Shown piece after piece: positions 23,629 to 34,450 of a stretch of 36,985 nucleotides of DNA. Position 1 is the stretch's first letter, and each line of letters opens with the position of its first letter. Below the pieces are notes generated by a model. It was not told the DNA's origin. It saw nothing but the letters and a program-made list of their open reading frames with translations, and ran no database searches. The translations under genes were made by a program, and so were the position numbers. Location: positions 293,610-330,594 of the forward strand of contig NW_021167082.1 of the NCBI RefSeq assembly GCF_003711515.1, read 5' to 3'. Source of the DNA: Sodiomyces alkalinus F11 (lineage: Eukaryota; Ascomycota; Sordariomycetes; Glomerellales; Plectosphaerellaceae).

Positions 23629-25181
23629 TCATCCGGGAGACTCAAGACGTTTCCCGGCCTTTCCCCCCACCTTCGGCGCAAGCCCCAGCACTTCCTGGGA
23701 GATGTGCTGGATCTCCCGGACGTTCCGTTCAGGGCCGCCTGCGGCCAAAAGTCCGCCAGCGCCCTGAGGCAGCCGATGCTCAGCCGGATCTGGTGCCTGG
23801 CAATCTTGAGCTTCTCGTCCTTCAGGAGGAACTTGCAGGCCGAGAGCAGGGGGACCGTCCCCGTCGTCACCATGCAGGTCCGTGAAGGGCGTGTGGCGGA
23901 ACGATCGGGCCGGGAGGGCCAGGGGCCTGATTTGGGCCTCGATGGACCGCAGACACCGCGTGGTATGGATGTTGACCAGCTCCCCGGCGGCGAGGAGGTT
24001 GTCGGGGCCCCCGGTTGCGCAGCTCGAGATGATCTCGAGTGGGTGGAACAGGAGGGCGGAGTGTTGTCGGTGGCAGCCGATGATCCATCTATGGTCTTGT
24101 GAGTTTTTTTGACGGCAAAAAGAAAAGGGGACGGGGGGAAAAAATATGAAGGCCCTGGGAAAGAAAACCATGAAACTTACGCGTGCATACCATCTGAGCT
24201 TGGAACATGAGCTCGTCGACAACGCCTTCCTTGGTCATGACGTGCCGCTTGGACTCGGGCAGCAAAAGGAGCCATCCGTCAATGATGGCGTCGACTGCGT
24301 CGATGAGCTTTACGGCGGTGTCATCGGGCATCGGGCGTATCGGTTGGGGCCAGGGAGAAAGCGGACGCGACCCTCAGGAGATATGATAATCAGAAGACAG
24401 GGAGGAGAAAAAGACGGACGCACGCCCAATTCATGTCGGTCTCCTCGCAAGGAAGACCAACGGTAGCCCGAAGGTCCCGGGTTGGATAGTTCATAGACCG
24501 CTGCATGTCCGCGTAGTAAGCATCGACGATGTAGAGCTGCCACCACGTCCTGCGCCAACTTTCTTCCAGGACAGGGTCCCCGCGGCCATGCTCGGCGGCG
24601 AACTGTCGGCAGGTCCAGGGCTAGGGACACGGCACCATCCATAATTTGCTGCGTTTCGGCCTCGTCGCTGCTCCAAAAGAGGGCGATGGAGAAGAGGAGA
24701 CGTGCTTGAACCAGAAAGGGGTCGGCGTGCGGAACCCCCGGCGAGTCGGTCGGGCATGAGATGTTTCTCCTTGCTTGCTCTCTCAGCTGGGCGGACCGGT
24801 CTGAACGTCCGTATATGGCCCCTATGAAGCGGACCACGGCGACCACTGACCCCAAGCTGGGGTGAACGGCTGCGTCTAGGAAGAGTCTCTCCAGGTGTCT
24901 GCGTGGGAGGACGCATGCGGCATGGCTGTCTGTTTGTCTTTCACGCCCCCCGACTAGGGTCTGCACGGGGCTTCGATACTTTTCGTAATGACATTTCTTG
25001 CCCGCATCTAAGCAGCGACGGCAATAGGGCCGCTTGGCGTCGCATTTTCTGTGACGAGTCCGACAGGGCATGCAGGCCAACGAGACGCGTGAGACTCCAG
25101 CTTTGGGGCGTCCAGTGGCTCCTGGTTCCTAACTTCCTCTGCTGAGGATGACGATGTAATCTGTGGGTGTATGGGAGACAT
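23629..25181 (-). pseudogene. Frameshifted Zn2Cys6 transcription factor (Fungal_trans type)
   Basis: The DNA-binding motif is intact: CMPCRTRHRKC, six residues, then CRRCLDAGKKC, matching C-x2-C-x6-C-x6-C-x2-C-x6-C. Parts of a fungal-specific activator domain follow (RRTWWQLYIVDAYYADMQ; LLLLPESKRHVMT; ADFWPQAA; VREIQHISQEVLGL). They lie in different frames. Frame changes are needed near 25100-25120 (between an ATG-led N-terminus from 25181 and the zinc cluster), 24601-24616, 23872-23890 and 23723-23744. No plausible splice sites explain these four. One or two ordinary introns also seem present (around 24350-24440 and 24115-24180). The linker after the zinc cluster is also shorter than I expect. 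Neighbouring genes are intact, so local sequencing error is a weaker explanation than gene decay. If intact it would have been a nuclear regulator; its targets are unknown. Confidence 0.75.
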
Positions 25182-28100
25182 TCTCTTCCATTCTCTTCTT
25201 TTCGATTGCCGAGAAAGATGATAAGCAAAAAGAGAAGAAGATCGTGTCGTGTCCCTAGGTCAGATTGGGATTCACATGCGATAATGGTCGGGAATGGGAG
25301 AAGAATGATGGGAGTTGTTTGTTCCATTGGGGGGAATTCGGCGAAAACGGGTACCCATAAAGCGGGTATCCGGGGGCGGGTATTGGTGGGGTCCCGGGTA
25401 ACCGCTGTACTAGTACTTGATTTCTTACCAAAAAGGGCTGTATGACCTTGTTTCTGGTACTTCCCCTGAATTTGCCGGCTGGTCAGCCCTATGTCCTCGC
25501 TGACTGTCGCGAACCTTTCGGGCACCCAAGGTACCTAACAACTACCACCGCAAGCTTGTCTGCAGCGGAGAGGTGGCCAAGGACATGAAGCAATTCATCA
25601 ATGGCGTCTTGATTTATCCGCCCAAGGGGGGCGTGGAGGAGTCTTTGCTGCTGGGACCCGAACTGGAAACTTCCGGGCCCGGCCATGGAGCTTTTGGGTC
25701 CGGCTTGATGGATCATGGAATCAACTCTGGGCTCCTGATATCTGACCTGATGTCCGTCCTTTCGGCTTGGAATTTAAATTCAAGTCAATCGTTGCTGTTT
25801 CTTTGGGATACTCTAACGTAGTCTACTCTCCAGAATTTGAAATACAATCCTACTGTTTATACTCTAATTTGTCTTCATCGGGTTCTCTCAAAACTCCATG
25901 TCATCAGGCCTCCAACGAGTCTGCCTCCTTAGGGGGGGAAAGGGGGGGGACCTTGACATCCAACACACCTTCTTTTTCGCAAACACTACCTCAGGGAGTC
26001 AGAGGCTCAGCGAAGCTGTGGGTGCTTCTTCTGTGCATACCATAGCGCCTTTGCCGAGGGCGGCGTCGCCAATGGACCGGGCCGCTGCGGATGTTCCAAC
26101 AGTGGCTGAATGGGGTCCGGGGAGTGGAAACGCCCAACAGGATGAGACCCAACATCATTTTAGATAACACCAGGGCGCTGTATCATTTGATACTATTATT
26201 TGGTTGATTGAAGGTCAGCCGTCGCCGCGTTGGCGCATTGCATGGGATCGATCTTCTCTTTCTATGCAGCTCGGCTGATCCGACAAATTAGGACCTAGGG
26301 CCTAGGCATATAAATTGTTTGAAATATCACCATCTATGTGATAGCCTACACGATGTGCCGTGCAAGACTTTGAAATAGTTCGCACTCCATCAAAGGCCGT
26401 CGAGTGATTCCGGCCAGACCCAAGTCCCTCCCTAGACATTGGAACTTTGGAAGTCGTTGAATGCCCAGCCGCCCTTTGATCACCACTCCCTTGCATGGAG
26501 AAGTCGCGTGTTGTCAACTCCATTCCGATTGAAGGCTCATAGTATCGAGCCAAACACCACTACTAGGCTAAGAGGGAACGGCATGAAGCTAGTGTGCCGC
26601 TTTGTTTGCAACGACGTTCACATCTCAAGATGCATGCGGCATGCCACCTCGTAGTTGGCCAGCAAGTTCCTGAGGATATGGACGCGAGGTCTCGGCATGC
26701 ATATCTGCCAACGTCCATGAATGGCTGTCCGTTTTCGCTCGCTAATCATCGTTGAATAGGGGCCATCGTCGCATACAGAACCAACACACACCCGTATTGA
26801 GGACAAAATGCCTTGCCGCTTGCTTGCATTATCACAACGCATCAAGCACACAGTCTCCCAACCCCGGCCGTCCCGCCTACTCTAGGCTCCCCCGAATCAA
26901 GTGCGGGAAACTCATGAGTCGAGAATCAGATATTCATTGGTCCCCGACCTTCGTGACCCGAGGTATCTTTGGGCGTGGCGCTTGTTGGCGTCAGTCGTGC
27001 ACCCAATATCGATGCTACATCCGCCGTCATTCGTTCCTGTTCCCGCACTTATTGTCGTGAGGTCTTTCGTTGGGATATCCCTGCGGAAATCAACCCACCC
27101 CCAATCTAGCTCACCACCCCAAGCTGTTGTTCATGTCCATGTGGACAACTGCCTGCTCGACAAGAAGTGCGATGACCCTTATCATCTCGCGTTCGGACTG
27201 GAAAGCCATACATAAAGCCTTTCCCACTCCCATCGTCGTCCATAAGACGGAAGCACTCGCAACTCCAGATCATTGTCAACTTGTCAAGTTTCATTAAATC
27301 ATTTGATATCTTCCGAGTTTCAACCAAAGAATATTACAATCTGTTGCCATCACCCAGCGATACTGGTCACCGTCACCCACCCCCCCTTTCATCCGACAAC
27401 TATGGGAAAGAGACATACCCCCTGGTACCTCCTGGTGCAGGTCATTTTCTACCAGTTCATCAAAGGGATGATGGCTCTGGGCGCTGTCTGGATGGTGTGG
27501 CAATTCCATCAGACCAAGAAGACACAGGTAAGAACACGTACACAAGTGGTTGATGAGAGCTCCTGAGACTGATTACAGTGATTAGTGGCAGCTCCAACCT
27601 CTTCTAACATGATCGACATCGAGGGCTGCGTGCATGTACATGCAAATTTCCTGTGCTGCCTATACACTACATGCCGAGAACTCACTGGAGAGGCTCCGTG
27701 CTAGATACACAACCAGGATACCGCCCATGTGGACTAAGGAGTTGGGTGTTTGGGGATATTTTGGGACGTGCTTGGTATCAGAGAGGACGGGGACTTCCTT
27801 ATTAAAGATTTGCATGGTAGAAGACCAATCTTGATGAACAGTATGATGACTATGAGAATGTCAATAATTGCAAGAATTAAGTCAATAGCACATAGCTGAA
27901 GGCATAATACTATACGCCAATACCAAGCATGAGCAATAAAATTACCCCTTATCTACTCTTTACTCGTCTTGAGTTCATCATACTAAAAGAAGCCCCACAC
28001 ATAGGCTTCTTGGGAATGTATTAGTCTCGGGTGCATGAGTGAGATATTGGGCACTCGGTCGCACGACGTTGCCTTGGCTCACCTACTTACAAGAGTAAGA

Positions 28101-28333
28101 GTGTAAGACATGTCTCGGCAGTTACTTCGCCTTTCCCGACTTATTAGACTCTCTCCAAGCTTCTCGCGGGGGCCCGGCATCTAAAAGGTCACCGATCGTT
28201 CAATGAGAATGCCAGCGGCTGGACCGGAGTATGCATGTCACTATGAAAATATTGTATTGTGCATCCAGTACACTACTTCTCAGGCGTCATTACATCCGCC
28301 GACTCGCCAACGCCTTCCTCTTTTGCATGCGCA
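25182..28333. other. 3.1 kb mostly non-coding region
   Basis: Upstream of the broken transcription factor. It holds one candidate small gene (27402-27566). Other frames are short, cysteine- or serine-rich and motif-free. A GGTACCTAA motif lies at about 25528-25538. The stretch 27830-28000 is AT-rich. I see no transposase, tRNA or rRNA. Confidence 0.5.
27402..27566 (+). CDS. Possible small single-pass membrane protein
   Basis: From ATG 27402 the frame reads MGKRHTPWYLLVQVIFYQF followed by a hydrophobic segment (IKGMMALGAVWMVWQF) and HQTKKTQ, about 42 residues with a basic N-terminus and one predicted membrane helix. A GTAAGA donor follows the last Gln, and an ACAG acceptor lies about 50 nt on. 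If spliced there, translation stops at once with TGA; unspliced, it continues to a stop at 27566. Either product is about the same protein. There is no family match that I can name. It could be chance, since the evidence is only the regular charge/hydrophobic layout and splice-like signals. Confidence 0.35.
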   Translation: MGKRHTPWYLLVQVIFYQFIKGMMALGAVWMVWQFHQTKKTQVRTRTQVVDESS

Positions 28334-29231
28334 TCATACCTCAACACCATGGAAGAAATCCGCCTCCCCGAAAGCCTTCACAATCTTGAAAATGGGAGCC
28401 TCGATAGCCTTGCACCCCGACAACACCTTGCGCGTCCACGGGCTATCGGCGATGTCCATGAGGTTCTCGACACTGACATCCTCCGTGTCGAACTCGTGGA
28501 TGGCCAGCCAGGTAGGCGGCTGAGGGGGCGGCTCACTGCTCGTCGCGAGACCCTTGAGTACGCGGGACTGAGCGTTGGACCGCGCGTAGGCGAGCTTGTA
28601 CCGGGTTGTCCGGAGGAAGCCCTTTCCCTTGCAAAGCTCCTCCAGATGCTGTTCGGGAAAAGAGTTCATGTCAGTTTTCAACATGAATGTTTTGTTACAC
28701 TGGAATGGTTCCACGTAGCACGCATACCTCCTCGCGGTACCATCGATCAAACTCCTCATCGCTGACTTCGGGGCCGGGCTCGATCTGAGCTGATATGATG
28801 GTCTTGGTGTGCCCTATTATAAGGTGAGTATCTAAGTTTAAGTCGAAGAGGGCGGTGGCCTTACCCTTGCCCTTCTTCGTAGGATCAAACACCTGAATGA
28901 GGTTGTACACCCGCACATCAAAATTGGCGACGTCGTAGATGGCCGCTCCACCGGGAATCTTGTCGCTGTGGACCCTAATCTTCTTGAACTCGTCCGTCTG
29001 TGTGAACCCGATGTCCTCCAGCGGGTACATGGCGAGGTAGGGCTTCTCGACTTTGCCAAACTCGACGTCTTTAAAGCGCCAGGCGGACGAGACGCCGCTG
29101 GTCTCGAGGACCTCGGCGATGTGGTCATTGTCGTACCAGTCCATGAACTTCTCTTCGTCCAACACGTCGGTGCGTTCGATGGCCGAGTTGACGTAGAGAA
29201 GGCCGCGGCCGCTGACGGGTGGTTGCGCCAT
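28334..29231 (-). CDS. EthD-like dimeric alpha/beta-barrel protein
   Basis: Three exons: 28865-29231, 28728-28813 and 28334-28648; 768 nt spliced, 255 aa. Introns are 51 and 79 nt with GTAAGG and GTATGC donors. Two similar halves are visible. The first opens GLLYVNSAIER and contains FMDWYDNDHIAEVLET; the second has FDRWYREEHLEELCKGKGF. A W-Y-x(2-4)-D/E-H-type motif in each half is the hallmark of EthD/ABM-like ferredoxin-fold barrels. These domains occur in small oxygenases, cyclases and decarboxylases of secondary metabolism, and in many proteins of unknown role. No partner biosynthetic gene lies next to it. Start at 29231, the first ATG in frame, directly before the conserved first strand. 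Confidence 0.8.
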
Positions 29232-30173
29232 GGTGGGGGCCGTGGGGCAGGACTCGCAGGAGGTTGATCGATATGCGAAGGCTCGTTTGTCCCAACTGCT
29301 AAATATGCGAAGGTTCGTTTGTCCTAACTGCTACGATCTCGCGCCGGCTATTGGAGTGTGAGAAAATGAAAAGGGCAGTGAAGTTTGTTTAGCTCATTCT
29401 TCTCTGGGCCGGCGATCGATGTGTTTCTATATGACGTACTGGCGGGTATGGTTTTCCTCGCCCCAGCCTGGACGCGTCACCCACCAAGTCGTCTCCGCAA
29501 ATACCGAGTTCCGAGATAATGAGGGGTTCGTCTGTTGTGTCCTTATAGTATAATACACAGCGTGCCACCAGCAGTGTTGGTTTCCGTGTCGTAGCTGACT
29601 GGCTTCATGGCCTTGTTCTGGGGCCGGATTATAGGGATTACTCCAAAGCTTTGGGATCGTCACGATCGTGTTATTGGATGGTTGCAAAATGATGGTTCCG
29701 TCTTTTTAAATTTCCCACGGGGCATAAGAAAGGCCACCTTACTTCATCATCAAGGGTCAGGGAGCCAAGGCCCGAGTTGGGGCGCCAGTCGGCTTTAGTA
29801 TCGTAGCGTCTTCCACGTCGTCGGTCCGACCCCGGATCCCGGATTCCCGGTGGCTGATAAGTGGGGCCGGCCGAGAGTTGCAGAAAGGGGGGTAGCGGGG
29901 TCCGGGAAGACCCCACAAGGACTTCGGCAAACAGTAAGAGCCTCCCCTGCTATACACGTAGTATTCGTAGAAGCGGGTCAAAGAATGCTTTTAGACCCGG
30001 ATCCATTATCCGACTTTCTATATAATCACGGTCGACATTAACTCGCTATACATAGCCACCAATAGACACTTCGATATAGTACAGACATTATCAAGTTTGT
30101 ACATGTGTAATGCATGCGCTTAAGACCCCTCAACTTCTAGACGTTAACCGTGGGGCCCTTGACTCTACTTCTT
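29232..30173. other. Intergenic region upstream of the EthD-like gene
   Basis: Contains the promoter of the EthD-like gene, including the 32-nt duplication, and the 3' flank of the DUF7924 gene. There is no credible frame. A GATCC-rich patch occurs near 29830-29850. Confidence 0.55.
29271..29334. repeat. 32-nt direct tandem duplication upstream of the EthD-like gene
   Basis: Two adjacent 32-nt copies, 29271-29302 and 29303-29334, differ at three positions. Two of these are C in the first copy and T in the second; the third is the last base of the unit. They sit 40-104 bp upstream of the start codon, in the 5' UTR or core promoter. Confidence 0.85.
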
Positions 30174-31796
30174 CTACTCCCTCCTCTTCTTGGTCGCCTG
30201 CGGATCTATGATAGAAGTCCCTGGAGTGGCCGCTTGCACTTGTCCAGTATTGCTCGACTGGTTGACCTGCTCAACAAGTCGAGAAGCCGAGCCGACATCC
30301 GATTGCCTCGAGCTTCCAAGGTCTTTAGATAGCCCCGTGTCTGGTAACGACGGAACATCAAAGTTCAACTCGGCCGGCAGTTGATTGATAGCTGAACAGA
30401 TCATCTCGAAGTGCGTGGGCGCCCACACGTCGTAGACGTTCTTGACGAAGCGATAGGTCGTCCACTTCTCCTTCCCGTCCAGCGTGGTGAAATCGAATTT
30501 ATAAATCGCGTGACGGTAATACGCGGTATTGTTCCCATTGATCTCCGCGTAGTGGCCGTAGATACGCACCGAGCTATGGTCATGCGACACGGAGAAGGCG
30601 AGGATCTGCCGGTGGATTTTGGCCTCGCGCTTCACGGCGCGGAAAAGCTCGACGACGGCTCGGACGGCAAGAGCCATACTGTGCGCGTTCTGGCGGTCGG
30701 CGATGTCGAGCCCCACAGCGCCGCACTTGACCTCGCATGTCAAGAACGGGAAGTACATAAAATACGTCGCCATGAAGAACGACAAGTCCCCATCAACCAA
30801 GTCGCCTATGAACGGCGATAGCTTGGTGAGCTGGTCGTCGGTGAAGGCCCGGCGTCTGAACCCCACAGCGTAGTCCGGTTGGGGCCGGGTGCCAGTGCCT
30901 GTTAGGGGGATCGAATTGTTCCACCCCGCGTTGACGCTCTCGACCAGAGGCCTGAGGTGTATGGCACGGAGGGCAAGCGTTTCGGCCGAAGGAACGACGA
31001 GTCGAGAAATGTCCTGGATAATCCTAACCTCATTCTGACCCCCCAAGTTACGACAAGCATCCAAGAATACTGCGTCGTCGAAGATGGTCTCCCTGGGGAT
31101 CGGCTGTTCACCATCCAGGAGGGTTTGGACAAGACGCTTGCTCGTATCCGTAATACCTTCGTCGGATGCGACCAGGTATACGCCCTTGGTCTCGAGCAGG
31201 ATATCGTAACGGTTGTCCCGGTAGGGCGCACTCTTCTCCTCCCTCGGCCTTTGATCGCTGGGCGTCATGGACGAAGCAGAGTTCGATCTCTTGCGGGAAA
31301 GAGAGCGCAAGGACCTCTTTCGCGCAAGCATGTGCTCCATGCCGAGGTCGATGTATTCTTGTGGCCACTGCTCTTCGCGTGGCCAGTGCCCTTCTCTTGC
31401 CCAATGGGCAATTGGATTGAGCTTCGTGGAAGTCTGTGTCTCTTCCACAAGGGGATCTGTCGGAGACAGTCGCGGTCGCTTCTCAACGGGTTCTGGATCG
31501 TGATGGCGAGCGTCAGCGGGCCGCTTCGTACCGCGGTGCGAGTGGTGTTGAAGCAAAGTCTTCTCGGTCGAAGAGGGGTACGGCTGGGGGCACTGGGCGT
31601 GCTGGGCGGCTGGTTGCCATATCCGAGAATGGCTTATATGCATCCCCACGTCCTTGGGTGGTGGCTCGCCTGGTCATTTTCAGCAACGTTGCGATCGGGT
31701 GCTTCGTCTTCGCGGGACAAAGGCAATACCTTGGAAATCCTGCGTCGTTGATATGTCGCCCTGCTGGGCAGCCAACTGCGCTCGGGTGTGGACCAT
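30174..31796 (-). CDS. DUF7924-type protein with PD-(D/E)XK-like pattern
   Basis: Two exons, 31730-31796 and 30174-31669; 1563 nt spliced, 520 aa. Exon 1 encodes MVHTRAQLAAQQGDISTTQ, an N-terminus common in this fungal family; the 59-nt intron uses GTATTG and CCAG. A basic, disordered region (about 30-165) with KRPRL-type clusters, possible nuclear localisation signals, precedes the conserved domain from YRDNRYDILLETKG. Within it are RPQPDYAVGFRR (Asp288) and FLTCEVKCGA (Glu335, Lys337), spaced like the PD...ExK catalytic core of restriction-type nucleases, then DRQNAHSMALAVRAVVELF and VYDVWAPTHFEMICSAI. Family knowledge: DUF7924 proteins are numerous and variable in filamentous fungi; no function is established that I know of. 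Nuclease activity is inference from the pattern. Confidence 0.85.
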
Positions 31797-32136
31797 GGCG
31801 ACGAATAACGAAGCTTGTACATAGTGAAAGAAGAAGAGGGGTGGTTGATGCGAGAAGAAGCGACCTCTCAAGTCGACGTATTCGTACGTTGTTGGTAGGA
31901 AGTCTTGAGTTGGTGAGGGACGTGCATGACAAGGTGCCTAAGCATATGTGGGGCGTGGCAGACGCGTTGGTGGGGACGGCTCGGCTTCGTACTTATGAAT
32001 TAGGTACGTACTTTATATGGCCAACAGCCAAAGGAAAGGTACAGAGTACAAAGTAAGGTACAGATACGCATCCGTCGTGTCAACAATCGCCAACATAAGG
32101 TACCTTAACAATTAAGGTAATACACGTACACACCTT
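31797..32136. other. Short intergenic region with TAAGGTA palindrome
   Basis: Holds the promoter of the DUF7924 gene and the 3' end of the Tudor gene. The perfect 12-nt palindrome TAAGGTACCTTA is at 32096-32107, with further TAAGGTA copies at 32054-32060 and 32113-32119. Confidence 0.65.
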
Positions 32137-33219
32137 CTATCCGTCAATCTCGTGGCTCAGCTTCACAGCTTTAGAGCCATGGGTCTCGATAACGACGGCC
32201 GGGTCCTCGGGGTTCCCATTGCGAGACACCTTGTTCCCCTTCTTCGTCGTAATGGTCGCCCTTTTCACTTGGTCAGCTCTATCCCACGTAGAGTCCTGGG
32301 GTCAGCACGAATGTCCCATTCTTACTTCTCTTCCTTGACATCAAGCACCTTGCCCTCGGGATGTCCTTGGCCCCATTTCCAACTCACGATGTCTCCCTTC
32401 GAGGGACCGTTCTTGGATCTTGCCTCAGTGTCGCCCTCTTTGTTGATCTCCTTATGATCTCGCTGGGGTTTATTATCTTTCGACTCATCTTCGTTGGCCT
32501 CGTTCTCGGCAGAGACTCCTTCTCCTTGACGCGTCTGCCGCTTCTTGCTCGCCCCCTCCTCTTCGTCAAGGCCATCCTCCTTCTTTCGTTTCTCCCCAGT
32601 TTTATCCCCCTCTGCCTGGCCCTTGTCATCATCGTGCTCTTTGGCCTCTTGGTTTTTGGTTTCTTTTCCCTCTGTTTCCTTTTCGCCATCGCCACTCTCA
32701 GTCTCAGCCTCATCGACCTTGGTCTCATCAGCGGGCTGATCTCGACCCTGTGCTCGGAGAAAATCATGCCCCCAGTTCTTGAGCGACGCATACGACTTGG
32801 TCTGCTTCACCTCGTCGTCTGACTTTTTGGCATGCGCACTGCTTTCCTGTGCCAGGTGCCGCTTGCTTCAATGCGAGAGAATATTGAATCCGTCAGCTCT
32901 TTGAATCTAGTTTGGCCGAGGAAGAACAACATATTAGGTCGGGCGTCGAAACATGGGCTCACCAGTAAGAAACCACCTTTCGCATATGCGCAATCTGCTC
33001 CTCCGTATACTTCTCGGGATCCTTTTCCGGGTTGGCTTCCAGGATCTCGACGATCTTGCGTCCGCTCTCGTGCCCGACGGTTTCCGGCTCGCCTTCCTCG
33101 TTGTGTTTGGGCCATCCTGCGCTGCGCGAGTCGTCCGATTTCAACCATGCTTCGAGTTCCGAGGCCGTCATGTTGACGTACTCGATGAATTCACTGATTA
33201 TTTCTTCGTTGCTCTTCAT
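32137..33219 (-). CDS. DUF3140 plus HVA1-type Tudor domain protein
   Basis: Three exons: 32963-33219, 32326-32865 and 32137-32260; 921 nt spliced, 306 aa. Residues 1-130 match DUF3140: ISEFIEYVNMTASELEAWL, SAGWPK, GHESGRKIVEIL, EQIAHMRKVVSYCKRHLAQ, and YASLKNWGHDFLRA. The middle (about 140-250) is a highly charged Lys/Glu/Asp linker, likely disordered. The C-terminus is an SH3/Tudor-like module of the hypervirulence-associated type: GDIVSWKWGQGHPEGKVLDV, then KATITTKKGNKVSRNGNPED and AVKLSHEID. The last exon is needed to complete this module; without splicing it stops early. Both domains occur as separate proteins in bacteria and fungi; their molecular roles are not settled. An in-frame ATG at 33369 would add 50 residues; 33219 fits the conserved start better. 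Confidence 0.87.
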
Positions 33220-34450
33220 TTTGGCCGTTGGCGTACGTTTATTGTCGGATAATTCGGGTCCTTGGTGTTGGCCGCTTTCGTTTCGTTGTGGGAGAGACGT
33301 GATATATGCGAGTGTCTGATGCGAGTACAAGCAGGTTGTAAGTTGTGAGGAGCAAATCCTTGCGAACATTGGGGCACCAGATGGCCAGGCGAGTTATTCG
33401 AACCATTGACTTGCGTTCTAAGACAAATCTCGTCGCATGCGTAGTGACACAGGAGATGATGTCTATCATCTCGTGTCGTCATAGAGGCGACCCTGATTCA
33501 GGAACGCGCCGTTCGCGTTAAATATTCGCCAGGACCAATGAAACAGTGCTCACAGGTAAAACCTTCTCTCGGGGTCCGTACGAACTAGGCGGTTGGTTCC
33601 ATACACCTTAAGCTGCATCCCTGATTTTCAATGTAGTTAAATGGGATGGAAATGAGAAGCATGGAATACGGAGCTCTCCTGGTCAATGACTCGATTCAGG
33701 GTCATTATATGGAGCTGTAAGAATAGGTCAATGGAATGCTGACCTCCGGACTATACTGATCAGATATTATCAGTCTGATCCGGTGTGCGGAGACCAAGTT
33801 AGTTCGTGTCTCAGCGAATGTACAGCCTATAGTGAATACCCAGCGTCGAAACCATGCAAACTAGGTATATAACTAGGAATGTGCCGCAAGCTCTTTCTGG
33901 TATGATAACATGACCAGTGTATGAGTCGCAGTCTTCTTTCCCTGGCGCCTGTTGTATTGTTCCCCTTGCCGCCATGCTCTATATAAAGACTCTGTAACAG
34001 TGATATTGAAGTTTGCAAGGAGGAGTATAAGAACGACAACCATTAGGGCAACTACGGTAACAGAGACGGCTGTCGTAAATTATTCCAAAGTCTGTTAATC
34101 CATTGAGTCTACCAACTCGTGTCAGCGACTGTTACATATACGTCCGAGGTTTCAGATGCTTTGTGACTTGCGACCAACCAAACATGCGGAGCTTGAACCT
34201 GAGCCAGGTAAGCAGTGTAAGGTAGTCAAGTTAGTTAGCCTAATCGGAAGAACCAACCGGTTAACCTTGGTACGTTGGGGTCGAGTTACTCCGTCGGGGT
34301 TCCTCTTCATCGCTGCTGCGGCGCATTACGACCAAGGGCTTGCAAAATGTGGAACAAATACGATAACCTGCTTGTCATGTTTGTAATTTGATGACGCTTT
34401 GGTTGACTTCAAGGATATCTATCTGCCCTGGTAGACTCTTACCTCACGAG
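33220..34450. other. Intergenic region between the Tudor and glycosylase genes
   Basis: Promoter of the Tudor gene and 3' flank of the glycosylase gene. A GTAAGGTA motif is at 34217-34224. Short frames show no conserved motifs. Confidence 0.55.

Noticed and set aside
23442..24331. Several separate minus-strand frames treated as independent genes
   Set aside because: They carry successive parts of one transcription factor, so they are better explained as one frameshifted gene.
28334..33219. A biosynthetic gene cluster around the EthD-like gene
   Set aside because: No polyketide synthase, peptide synthetase, terpene cyclase, P450 or transporter is present; an EthD-like domain alone is not enough.
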